Below are positions 43,042 to 51,795 of a DNA stretch of 64,000 nucleotides, piece by piece. The notes under the pieces are model-generated. The model searched no databases. It was not told the origin of the DNA and saw only the letters and a program-made list of their open reading frames with translations. How positions within the stretch are numbered: position 1 is the first letter of the stretch; every line of letters begins with the position of its first letter. Both the position numbers and the translations under genes were made by a program. The DNA is from Phycisphaeraceae bacterium (lineage in GTDB: Bacteria > Planctomycetota > Phycisphaerae > Phycisphaerales > Phycisphaeraceae): the NCBI GenBank assembly GCA_028284155.1, contig JANQSF010000054.1, positions 140,778 through 204,777 on the forward strand, written 5' to 3'.

Positions 43042-44532
43042 TTATCCGCCCCCACCGTCACCACCTCCGCCGCCGCCGTCACCTCCCGCCACCGAACCAT
43101 CACCCCCAACCTCAACCACAACGCCGCCGAGCTCCGCGCCCCACTTCGACGGCACGCCCGACAACCACCGCTTCTTGACCTGATCCAGCAGCACAGCCGC
43201 GAGGATCAGCGAGCCGAACACGACCATTTTTTCATACGCCTGCACGCCCGCCATGTCGAGGCCGTTCTGGATGACGGCGATGATCATCGCGCCGATGAGC
43301 GTGCCGAACACCTTCCCCTGCCCGCCCGCCAGGCTGGTGCCGCCGACGACCACGGCCGCGATGACGCGCAACTCGTGCAGGTCGCCGGCGCTGGGTCGGC
43401 CGCCGACGAAGCGGGACGCATCGACGATCGCGGCGACGCCGGCCATCGCGGCGCAGACTGCGTACACGGCGATCAACACGCCCGTCACCGGCACGCCCGA
43501 CAGCCGCGCCGCCTCCGGGTTGCCGCCGACGGCGTAGACGTACCGCCCGAACGACGTGTGCTTCATGACCAGGTGCGCGGCGACGTACAGCACGAGCATG
43601 AGCACGACGGCGTTCGGTAAACCGAGCAGGTCGCCGCTGGCGAAGTCGCCGAACCCGGGCGCGGTGATGTTGACCGACTCGGGCGTGCCCTTCGTCGCGC
43701 CGCCGCTTAGGTCGGCCTGATACTGCACCGCCATGATCAGCGCCAGGCCGCGTGCGATCATCATCAGCCCGAGCGTGACGACGAACGCGGGGATGCGCGC
43801 GTACGTCACCATCACGCCGTTGAACACGCCCATCAGCGCAGCCGCGCCCACGCCGATCATCACGCCGGCCAACACGCCGACCGTCGAAGCCTCCGCGCCG
43901 CCCATCCAGCGCTGGATGGTCACGGCGATGACCACCGCGGCGAACGCCATGACGCTGCCGACCGCCAGGTCGATGCCGGCCGTGATGATCACCATCGTCA
44001 TCCCGATGGCGATGATCGCGACGTCGGCGTTCTGGTTCATGACGTTGCCCAGGTTGGCCGGCGTGAGGAAGTTGGACCACATGTACGACTTCGGCGTGTG
44101 GATGCGCACACCGACAAGCGACGCGTGCTCCGCTGCCATCTCGTCCAAATGTTCCCGCGACAACGGCCCCCACTGCGCGGCGTAGTGGTGCGTCAGGATC
44201 GCGTCGAGTTTGACACCCGACGCGCCGGCTTTTTCGATCGCCTTCCGCGCACCGCGCGGGTCGCCTGTCACAACATCCACAACCGTCGCCCCGCGCGCCT
44301 TGAGCGCCTCGCTCGCCGCCTCCGCAAATAGCACGTCCTGCACCGGCTTGTCGCGGACGATGATCAACACGCGTGCCGATTCGCCGTGCTCTTCCACCAC
44401 CGATTCCGCCAACTCGCGCGCCGCCCCCGGAGTCGTCGGGTGTTGCACGCTCCATGTCGCAAACGTGTAGTACGCGCACAGGATGAGCAGCACGTAGACC
44501 GACCCGTATTCGCGTGAGAACCGTTTGATCAC
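43042..44532 (-). CDS. Sugar ABC transporter permease (RbsC/XylH family) with inserted periplasmic domain
   Basis: The 496-residue protein is longer than the usual 320. After a first span (about 10-28) residues 36-150 form an extra soluble segment with SARVLIIVRDKPVQDVLFAE and KLDAILTHHYAAQWG, which has a Rossmann-like alternation. The standard permease core follows: GMTMVIITAGIDLAVGS, ARIPAFVVTLGLMMIARGLAL, YAVGGNPEAARLSGV and VVVGGTSLAGGQGKVFGT. The last 30 residues are a Gly/Asp repeat. It is the third gene of the importer operon, one base after the ATPase gene. Substrate is a pentose or related sugar by family. Confidence 0.9.
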   Translation of the reverse strand: MIKRFSREYGSVYVLLILCAYYTFATWSVQHPTTPGAARELAESVVEEHGESARVLIIVRDKPVQDVLFAEAASEALKARGATVVDVVTGDPRGARKAIEKAGASGVKLDAILTHHYAAQWGPLSREHLDEMAAEHASLVGVRIHTPKSYMWSNFLTPANLGNVMNQNADVAIIAIGMTMVIITAGIDLAVGSVMAFAAVVIAVTIQRWMGGAEASTVGVLAGVMIGVGAAALMGVFNGVMVTYARIPAFVVTLGLMMIARGLALIMAVQYQADLSGGATKGTPESVNITAPGFGDFASGDLLGLPNAVVLMLVLYVAAHLVMKHTSFGRYVYAVGGNPEAARLSGVPVTGVLIAVYAVCAAMAGVAAIVDASRFVGGRPSAGDLHELRVIAAVVVGGTSLAGGQGKVFGTLIGAMIIAVIQNGLDMAGVQAYEKMVVFGSLILAAVLLDQVKKRWLSGVPSKWGAELGGVVVEVGGDGSVAGGDGGGGGGDGGGG

Positions 44533-44533
44533 G

Positions 44534-46051
44534 TCATTGCACCGCCAACCGCATGATCTGTTCCTGCGTCGCGTTCGCCACGTCGTCGATCTGTCCCGTC
44601 ACCCGGCCCTCGTGCATGACGAGGATGCGGTCAGCCATGCCCAGCACCTCGGGCAGTTCGCTGCTGATCATGACGACGGCCTTGCCCTGCGCCGCCAGGT
44701 CGTTCATGAGCAGGTAGATCTCGTACTTCGCGCCGACGTCGATCCCGCGTGTCGGCTCGTCGAAGATAACGACCTCGGCGTGCCGCTGCAGCCACTTGGC
44801 CAACACGACCTTCTGCTGGTTGCCGCCTGAGAGCGTCGCGGCGAGCTGATCCGGGCCGGTGACCTTGATCCGCAACTGGTTGACGTAGCCGGTGAAGGCC
44901 GACGACTCACGGCGGTGATTGATCCAGCCCAGCGGCGCGAACCGTTTGAGATTGGGCAGCGCGAAGTTGTGCTGCACCGACAGGTCGAGCACCAGGCCCT
45001 GCTGCTTGCGGTCTTCACTGAGCAGGCAGATGCCCGCGGCGATCGCGTCGCGCGGGCGGCGGATGCGCAGCGCCTTGCCGTCGAGCGAAACCGTGCCCGC
45101 GTCGCGTTTGTCGGCGCCAAAGATCAGCCGGACCGTTTCGGTGCGACCCGCGCCGACCAGGCCGGTCAGGGCGAGCACTTCGCCGCGGCGCACCTCGAAC
45201 GACACGTCGCGCACCGCGTCGCCGCGCGACAAGCCTTCGACGACCAGACGCGGCTCGCCGATCGTCGCAGGCTGTTTCGGGAACTCATGCTCGATGTCTC
45301 GGCCGACCATCATCTCGATGATGCTGTTGCGGGTCACATCGCCGATTGGCTTCGTCGCCACGTGCTCGCCGTCGCGCAGCACGGTCACGCGGTCGGCGAT
45401 CTGCATGACCTCGTTCAGCCGATGGCTGACGTAGACCATGCCCAGGCCTTGCGACTTCAGTTCGCGGATCACGTCGAACAACCCGTCCACCTCGCGCGGC
45501 GACAGCGCGGCGCTCGGCTCGTCGAGCACGAGCACCCGCGCGTCGATCGCCAACGCCTTGGCGATCTCGACCAGTTGCTGCTGCGCCACCGTCAGGTCAT
45601 GCACGAATGCGTCCGGGTCGATCCTGACACCCAGGCGATCGAAAAGTGCCACCGTTTTGCGACGTTCGTCACGGGCCTTGATCAAGCGGATCGGCCCGCC
45701 CTCGTGGCCCAGAAAAACGTTCTCGCGCACGGTCAGCGCGGGGACGAGGTTGAACTCCTGGTAAATGATGCTCACACCCGCCCGCTGCGCGTCGAGCGGG
45801 TGGGTGATGGTGGTCGGCTCGCCGTCGATCTCGATCGAACCGGCGTCGGGGGTATGCACGCCGCCGAGCACTTTGATGAGCGTGCTCTTGCCCGCGCCGT
45901 TTTCGCCGAGCAGGGCAAGCACTTCGCCTTTGGCGACAGTGAGGTCAACGTCATGTAGGGCGCGGACGCCGGGGAATGACTTATTCGCACCACTTATCGA
46001 CAGCACCGGCGGCGTTTCCGTCGCGGTGGTAGTCGCTTCGGTGTCGGGCAT
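44534..46051 (-). CDS. Sugar ABC transporter ATPase (RbsA/XylG family)
   Basis: The 505-residue protein has two ABC domains. The first has Walker A GENGAGKST, signature LTVAQQQLVEIAKAL and Walker B VLVLDEPSAAL. The second has a degenerate Walker A (GLVGAGRTET), signature LSGGNQQKVVLAKWL and Walker B VVIFDEPTRGID. This double-domain layout with a weakened second site is the rule in RbsA/XylG/MglA. It powers uptake of a monosaccharide through the adjacent permease. The binding protein lies 115 bases upstream. Confidence 0.95.
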   Translation of the reverse strand: MPDTEATTTATETPPVLSISGANKSFPGVRALHDVDLTVAKGEVLALLGENGAGKSTLIKVLGGVHTPDAGSIEIDGEPTTITHPLDAQRAGVSIIYQEFNLVPALTVRENVFLGHEGGPIRLIKARDERRKTVALFDRLGVRIDPDAFVHDLTVAQQQLVEIAKALAIDARVLVLDEPSAALSPREVDGLFDVIRELKSQGLGMVYVSHRLNEVMQIADRVTVLRDGEHVATKPIGDVTRNSIIEMMVGRDIEHEFPKQPATIGEPRLVVEGLSRGDAVRDVSFEVRRGEVLALTGLVGAGRTETVRLIFGADKRDAGTVSLDGKALRIRRPRDAIAAGICLLSEDRKQQGLVLDLSVQHNFALPNLKRFAPLGWINHRRESSAFTGYVNQLRIKVTGPDQLAATLSGGNQQKVVLAKWLQRHAEVVIFDEPTRGIDVGAKYEIYLLMNDLAAQGKAVVMISSELPEVLGMADRILVMHEGRVTGQIDDVANATQEQIMRLAVQ

Positions 46052-46143
46052 GGTGAGTCAACCGGGTGGCCCTGGAGGCCGACCGCTAAACGGGGGAGGT
46101 GTGCAATGGACTGTCAGACGTCAGTTGCCACGCAACCGCGTCT

Positions 46144-46166
46144 CGACCTTCGACTTTCGACTTTCG
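46144..46166. repeat. Short CGACTTT tandem array
   Basis: CGACCTT, CGACTTT, CGACTTT and CG run up to the stop codon of the sugar-binding protein gene, in the gap before the ATPase gene. It is another member of the gene-end array class seen at 16221, 56396 and 61384. The rest of 46052-46143 shows no feature. Confidence 0.5.
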
Positions 46167-47171
46167 TCAATGCAACTCCGGGTCCTTCTCCGCGTCCTCT
46201 TTCTTATAAAGCTTCGTCGGGATCAACTCGACAGCCGTAACTTCCTTGCCGTCGAAGTGGTCGACGATGTTCTGCACGGTCATGCGCGCCATCTTGCGCG
46301 GGAACTGGATCGGGTCGGCGTAGATCTTGCCCTCCTTGATCGCGACCTTGCCGTCGTATTGGCCGTCGAAACCGACGATGACGATCGGGCCGACCTTGTC
46401 TTTCTGCTCGTCGATCGCCTTCCACGCGCCCAGCGCCGACGGGTCGTTGATCGCGAACACGCCGCGCAGGTTCGGGTGTGAACTGAGCGCGGCCGACATC
46501 GCGTCGTAGGCCGGCTGCCGCGTCGCCTTACCGTCGATCGTCGCGACGATGTTGGTTTTGCCCGCGTCACGCCCTTCGTTGTGCGCTTCGATCACTTCCG
46601 TAAAACCCTGCACGCGCAGGACGCACGAGTTGGCCTGTGCGTGGTGGACGACGATCACGTCGCCGCCGGCCTCGCCCAACGCCTCGATCATCGCCTCGCC
46701 CGCCAACTTGCCGCCGCCGAGGTTGTCCGTGCCCACGTGCGCAACGACCTTCGCCTCCGGGTCGACGCACTGCAGGTCGCAGGTGAACACCGGGATCCCC
46801 GCTTCGTTCGCCTTCTTGATTGCCGGGCCGATCGCGTTGCGGTCGACCGGGTTGAGCACGATGGCCGTGACCTTCTGCTGGATGAAGTTGTCGATGTGGT
46901 TGGCCTGCTCCGACACCTGGTCGTTCGCGTCGGACACGACCACCTTGTAGCCGGCCTTTTCCGCGGACTCCGTCAGCGTGTCGGCGATGACCTTGAAGAA
47001 CGGATTCTTCATCTGCATGGCCGAGTAACCGATCGTGCCCTTGGCCGGCTCACCGCCGCCTCCATCGGCCCCCTTCTTGTCGTCACCGCCGCCACCCTCG
47101 CCCTTGTCGCAGGCGGGCAGCACAAACAAACCAAGCGTGAGCATCAAAACGAGCGCGAGTCGGCGTGTCAT
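46167..47171 (-). CDS. Sugar ABC transporter substrate-binding lipoprotein (RbsB family)
   Basis: The protein of 334 residues has a lipoprotein signal (MTRRLALVLMLTLGLFVLPAC with lipobox LPAC), a Gly/Asp-rich linker, and the periplasmic-binding fold with IGYSAMQMKNPFFKVIADTL, DANDQVSEQANHIDNFIQQKV, VLNPVDRNAIGPAIKKANEAGIPVFTCD and VIVGFDGQYDG. This is the ribose/galactose/allose type. The start at 47171 has GGAG eight bases upstream, and only this start puts the signal peptide at the N-terminus. It is the first gene of the importer operon. Confidence 0.93.
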   Translation of the reverse strand: MTRRLALVLMLTLGLFVLPACDKGEGGGGDDKKGADGGGGEPAKGTIGYSAMQMKNPFFKVIADTLTESAEKAGYKVVVSDANDQVSEQANHIDNFIQQKVTAIVLNPVDRNAIGPAIKKANEAGIPVFTCDLQCVDPEAKVVAHVGTDNLGGGKLAGEAMIEALGEAGGDVIVVHHAQANSCVLRVQGFTEVIEAHNEGRDAGKTNIVATIDGKATRQPAYDAMSAALSSHPNLRGVFAINDPSALGAWKAIDEQKDKVGPIVIVGFDGQYDGKVAIKEGKIYADPIQFPRKMARMTVQNIVDHFDGKEVTAVELIPTKLYKKEDAEKDPELH

Positions 47172-47263
47172 GTTCAGGTCTCCGGGTGAATGACTTGGGT
47201 TGGCCTTGCATCTTAATTGAATCTGAACGGCCATGTGCATCTTGCACTGCATGAGACGACCGA

Positions 47264-48079
47264 TCACGTCCCGCGCCGCTGTCGCGCTGCTTCGAACAGC
47301 AGCAGCGCAGCCGTTACCGACGCGTTGAGCGAATCGACGCCCGTGCGTTCGGCGTCAGCCATGGGTACGCGGACGGCCGTCGCGGACGACGCAGTCAGCC
47401 AAACATCGGGCACGCCGACGTCCTCCGCGCCGATCACCACGGCCGTCGGCCCGGTCAGGTCGGCCGTGTCGTATAGCCGATCGGCGTCGGGCGTCGCGGC
47501 GACAATCGCGTACGCGCGTGGCGTTAACCAATCGATCAACACGTCAGACGATTCACAGACAACGGGCAGCGTGAAAACGGCCCCCGTGCTCGCGCGGATC
47601 GCGTTCGGGTTGAACGGATCGACGACACCGTCGGCCACGAGCAACGCGTGCGCCCCCGCCCCTGCTGCGCTGCGCGCCATCGCGCCGAGGTTGCCCGGTT
47701 TGTGAATGCCAATGGCGACGAGCAGGAGCGACGACGGCGGAAGCTTGATCGCCGCGAGCGACCAGGCCGGCTGTTCGACCACGGCCAGCACGCCCTCGGG
47801 GTTTTCGCGGTAGGCCAGCTTGCGCGCGACCGGTTCCGACACGTCGAAACGCGGGATGTCGTTCGATACCAGCGCCGTCGTCAACGCCGCATCAACGAGG
47901 TCAGCACACACGTACAACTCGCGCACGGTCAGCCCGGCGTCGATCGCACGCGTCACTTCGCGCACACCCTCCGCGATGAACAGCCCCGTCGCGCGGCGCT
48001 CGCGTTGTTTGCGCAGCTTCAAAACCCGCTTGACACGCGGATTGTCGGTGCTGGTGATGCTCAAAGCCTTGGCCGACAT
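47264..48079 (-). CDS. SpoU/TrmH-family RNA 2'-O-ribose methyltransferase
   Basis: The protein of 271 residues has the substrate-binding start (ITSTDNPRVKRVLKLRKQRERR then FIAEGVREV) and the trefoil-knot SPOUT motifs NLGAMARSAAGAGA, VVIGAEDVGVP and VPMADAERTGVDSLNASVTAALLLFEAAR. These methyltransferases use S-adenosylmethionine to methylate ribose in rRNA or tRNA. Motif 2 is usually GSEGxG; here it is GAEDVG, and motif 3 has three extra residues before SLN. The start at 48079 is preferred to the longer frame because it begins next to the conserved core. Target nucleotide is unknown. Confidence 0.88.
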   Translation of the reverse strand: MSAKALSITSTDNPRVKRVLKLRKQRERRATGLFIAEGVREVTRAIDAGLTVRELYVCADLVDAALTTALVSNDIPRFDVSEPVARKLAYRENPEGVLAVVEQPAWSLAAIKLPPSSLLLVAIGIHKPGNLGAMARSAAGAGAHALLVADGVVDPFNPNAIRASTGAVFTLPVVCESSDVLIDWLTPRAYAIVAATPDADRLYDTADLTGPTAVVIGAEDVGVPDVWLTASSATAVRVPMADAERTGVDSLNASVTAALLLFEAARQRRGT

Positions 48080-48143
48080 GACGGGATGATAACGCGAACG
48101 CGCGCCGCCAGAACGGCAACAAGTCACCGTGCAGGCTTCTGTC

Positions 48144-48214
48144 TCGTGCCTCGGCCGTGTCGGCCGTGCGGCGTATCACCGATGTTCCGCACGGCCGACA
48201 CGGCCGAGGCACGA
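48144..48214. repeat. Large inverted repeat, copy B (28 bp perfect, CTCGG variant)
   Basis: The left arm 48144-48171 begins TCGTGCCTCGGCCGTGTCGG and the right arm 48187-48214 is its exact reverse complement, around a 15-base loop. At the seventh and eighth position the arm has CT where copies A and C have CA, and the partner arm has the matching change (AG against TG). It lies between divergent genes. Confidence 0.9.
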
Positions 48215-48257
48215 AAGCAGGGCGTCGTAGTGTATCGGCACTACCAGTTGACGTAAC

Positions 48258-49289
48258 ATGCGCGTCATGCAGACCGTCACGCTTGAAGAACCCGGTCGTT
48301 TCACCTTGACCGACACCGACCCGCCCGCTTCGCCCGGGCCGGGTGAGGTATTGGTGCGCGTTCGGCGGGTCGGCGTGTGCGGGACCGACCTGCACGCGTT
48401 CGCTGGCCGACAGCCGTTTTTTGACTACCCGCGCATTCTCGGCCATGAGTTGGGCGTCGAAGTGGTTGACGTCGGTGAAGGCGTTGACACGGTCACACCC
48501 GGCGACGTGTGCGCTGTTGAACCTTACTTGAACTGCGGCGATTGCGTGGCCTGCCGGGCGGGCAGAACCAATTGCTGCACGTCGCTCAACGTGCTGGGCG
48601 TGCACACCGACGGCGGGATGCGCGAGTCGATTGTCGTGCCCGCCCACAAACTGCACGTCTCCCGGGCGGGGTTGACACTCGAACAACTAGCCCTCATCGA
48701 AACGCTGGGCATCGGGGCGCACGCGGTCGATCGCTCGGCCGTGCAGCCCGGCGAACCCACGCTGGTCATCGGCGCCGGCCCGATCGGCCTGTCGGTCGTG
48801 CAGTTCGCCCAATTGGCCGGCGCCGACGTCGCCGTCATGGACATGAACCCGGCACGACTTGCCTTCTGTCGCGAACAGTTCAACGTCGAACGATGCATCA
48901 CCGCGGGCGACGACCCGGCCGGCGCGGTGCGCGACGCGTTTGGCGATGACGGTCCGACGCTCGTCTTCGACGCCACCGGCAACGCCGCCTCAATGCAGGC
49001 CGCGTTCGAACTGCCCGTCGCGGCGGGTCGTGTCGTGTGCGTCGGCCTCGTGCTCGGCGAACTGTCATTCAATGACCCGTCACTGCACAAACGCGAGCTG
49101 ACCATCCTCGCCTCACGCAACAGCACGTCGAACGATTTCCGGCGCATTATCGACCTGATGGAACAGGGCAGGATCGACACGTCGCCGTGGATCACACACC
49201 GCGCGGCGCTGCGTGACGTGCCGGACACCTTCGCGTCGTGGCGCAATCCTGAAAGCCGTGTGGTCAAGGCGATGGTCGACGTGGAGTAA
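48258..49289 (+). CDS. Zinc-dependent alcohol/polyol dehydrogenase (MDR superfamily)
   Basis: The 343-residue protein has the catalytic zinc ligands CGTDLHAF and GHELGVEV, the structural zinc loop with four cysteines (NCGDCVACRAGRTNCC), and the NAD-binding motif GAGPIGLSVVQFAQ. It belongs with threonine/sorbitol/galactitol dehydrogenases that oxidise a secondary alcohol with NAD(P). The start could be 48258 or the ATG at 48267. The substrate is not determined; the nearest genes (methyltransferase, HAD phosphatase) give little help. Confidence 0.9.
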   Translation: MRVMQTVTLEEPGRFTLTDTDPPASPGPGEVLVRVRRVGVCGTDLHAFAGRQPFFDYPRILGHELGVEVVDVGEGVDTVTPGDVCAVEPYLNCGDCVACRAGRTNCCTSLNVLGVHTDGGMRESIVVPAHKLHVSRAGLTLEQLALIETLGIGAHAVDRSAVQPGEPTLVIGAGPIGLSVVQFAQLAGADVAVMDMNPARLAFCREQFNVERCITAGDDPAGAVRDAFGDDGPTLVFDATGNAASMQAAFELPVAAGRVVCVGLVLGELSFNDPSLHKRELTILASRNSTSNDFRRIIDLMEQGRIDTSPWITHRAALRDVPDTFASWRNPESRVVKAMVDVE

Positions 49290-49310
49290 TGTCGCGCGAC
49301 GACAGGTCGC

Positions 49311-50003
49311 TTAACCAAACCACTGACGCAACTGATCCAGGTCGATCCCGACCAACGTTTCGACCACGCGGTGCGCGTCGTGCAGGCGTTGCGAGGTGTT
49401 CGTGGACGTCAGTGCGAGCGCCGTCAACCCCGCGCCGCGCGCGGCGGCAACGCCGGCTGGCGTGTCTTCGATGGCGACGCACGTGTCGGCTGACAGGTCG
49501 GCCTCGGGGTGCTTGGCTGACAGTTGATCGACCGCCATGACGTACGTCTGCGGGTCGGGCTTCGACCGGGCGACCTGGTCGGCTGAGACGATCAGTTTGA
49601 ACGCGTCGATCAGGCCGAGGTGTTTCAAGCAGATGTCGATCTCCGACCGGACCGCGCCACTGGCGATGCAGATCGGCACTTGCCCGTGCAGGTGGCGCAC
49701 CAGTTCGACCGCGCCGGGGATCGCGTCGATGCCTTCAGCCACGATGTCGGTGAACGCCTCGGTCTTGCTCGCGCAGAGGTCAGCCAAAGTATGCCCCGCA
49801 GGCAGCGCGTCGTCGCTACCTGGCGAGCCACCCAGCGCCACGCGTAGCGCGTCGCGGTCGTCGTAGCCGATCAGGCGGTCGACGTATTCGCCATAGCTGA
49901 ACCGAACACCGAAACGCTCGGTCACGCGGTGGATGGCCTGGTAGTGCAGCGGCTCGGAATCGACGAGCACACCGTCAAAATCGAAGATGACAGCCTTGAC
50001 CAT
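49311..50003 (-). CDS. HAD-superfamily sugar phosphatase or phosphomutase-like hydrolase
   Basis: The 230-residue protein begins with motif I KAVIFDFDGVLVDSEPLH, and has motif II CIASGA, motif III KPDPQTYVMA and motif IV CVAIEDTPAGVAAARGAG. The cap insert between motifs I and II is helical, as in beta-phosphoglucomutase and 2-deoxyglucose-6-phosphatase relatives. Motif I DFDG fits both a phosphatase and a phosphomutase. The start at 50003 places motif I near the N-terminus. It is divergent from moeA, 49 bases away. Confidence 0.9.
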   Translation of the reverse strand: MVKAVIFDFDGVLVDSEPLHYQAIHRVTERFGVRFSYGEYVDRLIGYDDRDALRVALGGSPGSDDALPAGHTLADLCASKTEAFTDIVAEGIDAIPGAVELVRHLHGQVPICIASGAVRSEIDICLKHLGLIDAFKLIVSADQVARSKPDPQTYVMAVDQLSAKHPEADLSADTCVAIEDTPAGVAAARGAGLTALALTSTNTSQRLHDAHRVVETLVGIDLDQLRQWFG

Positions 50004-50052
50004 GCGGCCAGTGTAGAGGTCGGCCGACGCGCCGGCCAACGGGCCGCGTACC

Positions 50053-51351
50053 ATGACGACGATGTCACGCAAAGCCGACACTTGCGACACACACGCGGCG
50101 AAACTGCCCGATTACGACGAAGCGTTGCAACGCGTGCTGACGCACGCGCCGACGCTGCGAACCGAATGCGTCGACCTAGACGAGACGTTGGGGCGCGTGT
50201 TGGCAGGCGACGTGTCCAGCGACCGCGATCAGCCACCATTCAATCGGTCGGCCATGGACGGCTACGCGGTGCGCAGCGGCGTGTTCAACGCTCAGTCCAC
50301 CGAACACGTCTGGCCGATCGTCGGCGGGATTGCGGCCGGCGACGCCCCGGTCGTTACCGGCGACGTCGAACGAGGCGTGATCCGAATCGCCACGGGCGCG
50401 GCCGTGCCCGAACCGTTCGACGCTGTCATCCCGATCGAGTTAGCGACGCCTGACGACGACGCGACGCCGCCAACCGTCCGGTTCAACGTCGAGCAGGTTA
50501 ACGCGTGGCTGAACATCCATCGACGCGGGGCCGACGCACCGCGCGGCGCGACCGTGCTTGCCAGCGGCCAGTTCCTGACACCCGCGTGCATCGGCATCGC
50601 CGCGACCGTTGGCGTCACCGACCTTAAAGTCGTCGAGCAACCGCGCGTCACGATCTTGACCAGCGGCGAAGAAGTGCGTGGCCCCGACACGTCGAGCGAC
50701 GACTTGCCGGCCCACCACATCCGCAACTCGAACGGGCCGATGCTGATGGCGTTGTTCAAGTCGCTCGGTGCGCCTCTGCTGCGGCACATGCACATCGGCG
50801 ACGACCCGCAAGAGACGTTGGCCGCGGCGCGCGAGGCGTTGTCTACATCGCACCTGGTCGTGACCGTCGGCGGGGCAAGCGTCGGCGCGGCCGACTACCT
50901 GCGGTCGGTTTGGCCGAAGCTGGGTTATGACCTCGTGCTGGAAGGCGCGCGCATCCAACCGGGCAAGCCCGTGTTCGCCGCGGCGCCACGCGAGCAGGCC
51001 GACGAAAACAAACTCGTGATCGGCCTGCCGGGCAACCCGGTCAGCGTGCTGGCAACGGCGCATCTGTTCGCTTGGCCGATCGTCCGACGCATGTTGTGCA
51101 TGAGCGACGCCGACCTGCCGTGGCGGCCGATCACGCTGGCTGAACCGATGCGCGCCAAGTCGGCGCGGCAACTGTTCCGCGCCGTCACAATCGACGAGCG
51201 AGGCCGAGCCAAACCGATCACCTGGCACGGCTCGGGCGACCTGATGCATTTGGCCTCGGCGGCCGGCTGGGTCGCGTTGCCGTTGCAGGACGGCGACGTG
51301 CCGGCGGGCGAAGCCGTGACGTTTCTCCCCATGGTCGGCGGTGTGCGATGA
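50053..51351 (+). CDS. moeA: Molybdopterin molybdenumtransferase MoeA
   Basis: The 432-residue protein has LPDYDEALQRVL, FNRSAMDGYAVRS, GVIRIATGAAVPEPFDAVI, the MPT-binding domain with ILTSGEEVRGPD, NSNGPMLMALFKSLG, VTVGGASVGAADYLR and VIGLPGNPVSVLATAHLF. MoeA inserts molybdate into adenylylated molybdopterin to finish the cofactor. The usual GDE or GGVSVG motif reads GGASVG here, a mild variant. The last four bases overlap moaD (ATGA), so the two are translationally coupled. Other moa genes are not in the window. Confidence 0.94.
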   Translation: MTTMSRKADTCDTHAAKLPDYDEALQRVLTHAPTLRTECVDLDETLGRVLAGDVSSDRDQPPFNRSAMDGYAVRSGVFNAQSTEHVWPIVGGIAAGDAPVVTGDVERGVIRIATGAAVPEPFDAVIPIELATPDDDATPPTVRFNVEQVNAWLNIHRRGADAPRGATVLASGQFLTPACIGIAATVGVTDLKVVEQPRVTILTSGEEVRGPDTSSDDLPAHHIRNSNGPMLMALFKSLGAPLLRHMHIGDDPQETLAAAREALSTSHLVVTVGGASVGAADYLRSVWPKLGYDLVLEGARIQPGKPVFAAAPREQADENKLVIGLPGNPVSVLATAHLFAWPIVRRMLCMSDADLPWRPITLAEPMRAKSARQLFRAVTIDERGRAKPITWHGSGDLMHLASAAGWVALPLQDGDVPAGEAVTFLPMVGGVR

Positions 51352-51602
51352 CGATCCGCGTCCTGCTGTTCGCGTCGTTGGCCGAGCGCGTTGGCGCGGG
51401 CGAGACCACGATCGACTTGCCGGTCGAGTCGCGTGTGGCCGACGCGATGGACCTGCTGGGCGAACGTTATCCGGACGTGGCTGAGCTGCGCGACAAGACG
51501 GCCACGGCTGTGAACATGTCCTACGTCACGTCCGATCATGTCCTGGAGGACGGCGACGAGTTGGCGTTGATCCCGCCGGTTTCAGGGGGAAGGAGCGATT
51601 AG
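51348..51602 (+). CDS. moaD: Molybdopterin synthase small subunit MoaD with extended C-terminus
   Basis: The 84-residue ubiquitin-like protein begins MTIRVLLFASLAERVG and ends LALIPPVSGG then RSD. MoaD normally ends at the double glycine, which is adenylylated by MoeB and turned into the thiocarboxylate that delivers sulfur to the pterin. Here Gly80-Gly81 is followed by Arg-Ser-Asp, so the C-terminus would have to be trimmed before activation. The overlap with moeA supports a molybdenum cofactor role. Confidence 0.9.
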   Translation: MTIRVLLFASLAERVGAGETTIDLPVESRVADAMDLLGERYPDVAELRDKTATAVNMSYVTSDHVLEDGDELALIPPVSGGRSD

Positions 51603-51607
51603 CCAAT

Positions 51608-51680
51608 AGCGACGAGCCACAAGGGATTGCATCCGGAAACCAACTCTTCGCTGATCGCTCGTCGCTCGTGGCTTGTCGCT
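51608..51680. repeat. Inverted repeat AGCGACGAGCCAC after moaD
   Basis: AGCGACGAGCCAC (51608-51620) pairs with GTGGCTTGTCGCT (51668-51680) with one G-T style mismatch, around a 47-base loop. Next to the right arm the units TCGC, TCGTCGC and TCGTGGC repeat in tandem. It lies six bases past the moaD stop. Confidence 0.5.
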
Positions 51681-51742
51681 TCCCCCACTTTTTCCGACCG
51701 TGACGGTTAACCGGCCTGTCCCGATGGTCGATGATGGGGTTA

Positions 51743-51760
51743 CCGAATGTGGTTATTCGG
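51743..51760 (+). promoter_or_regulatory. CCGAAT-N6-ATTCGG palindrome ahead of the HTH-receiver gene
   Basis: A perfect 6-bp inverted repeat with six-base spacer lies 35 bases before the start codon at 51796. It could be an operator for the downstream regulator or a leader hairpin; no promoter hexamers were clear. Confidence 0.35.
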
Positions 51761-51795
51761 GGGTGGGTTCGGTTGGCAATCAGGAGAAAGAACGT

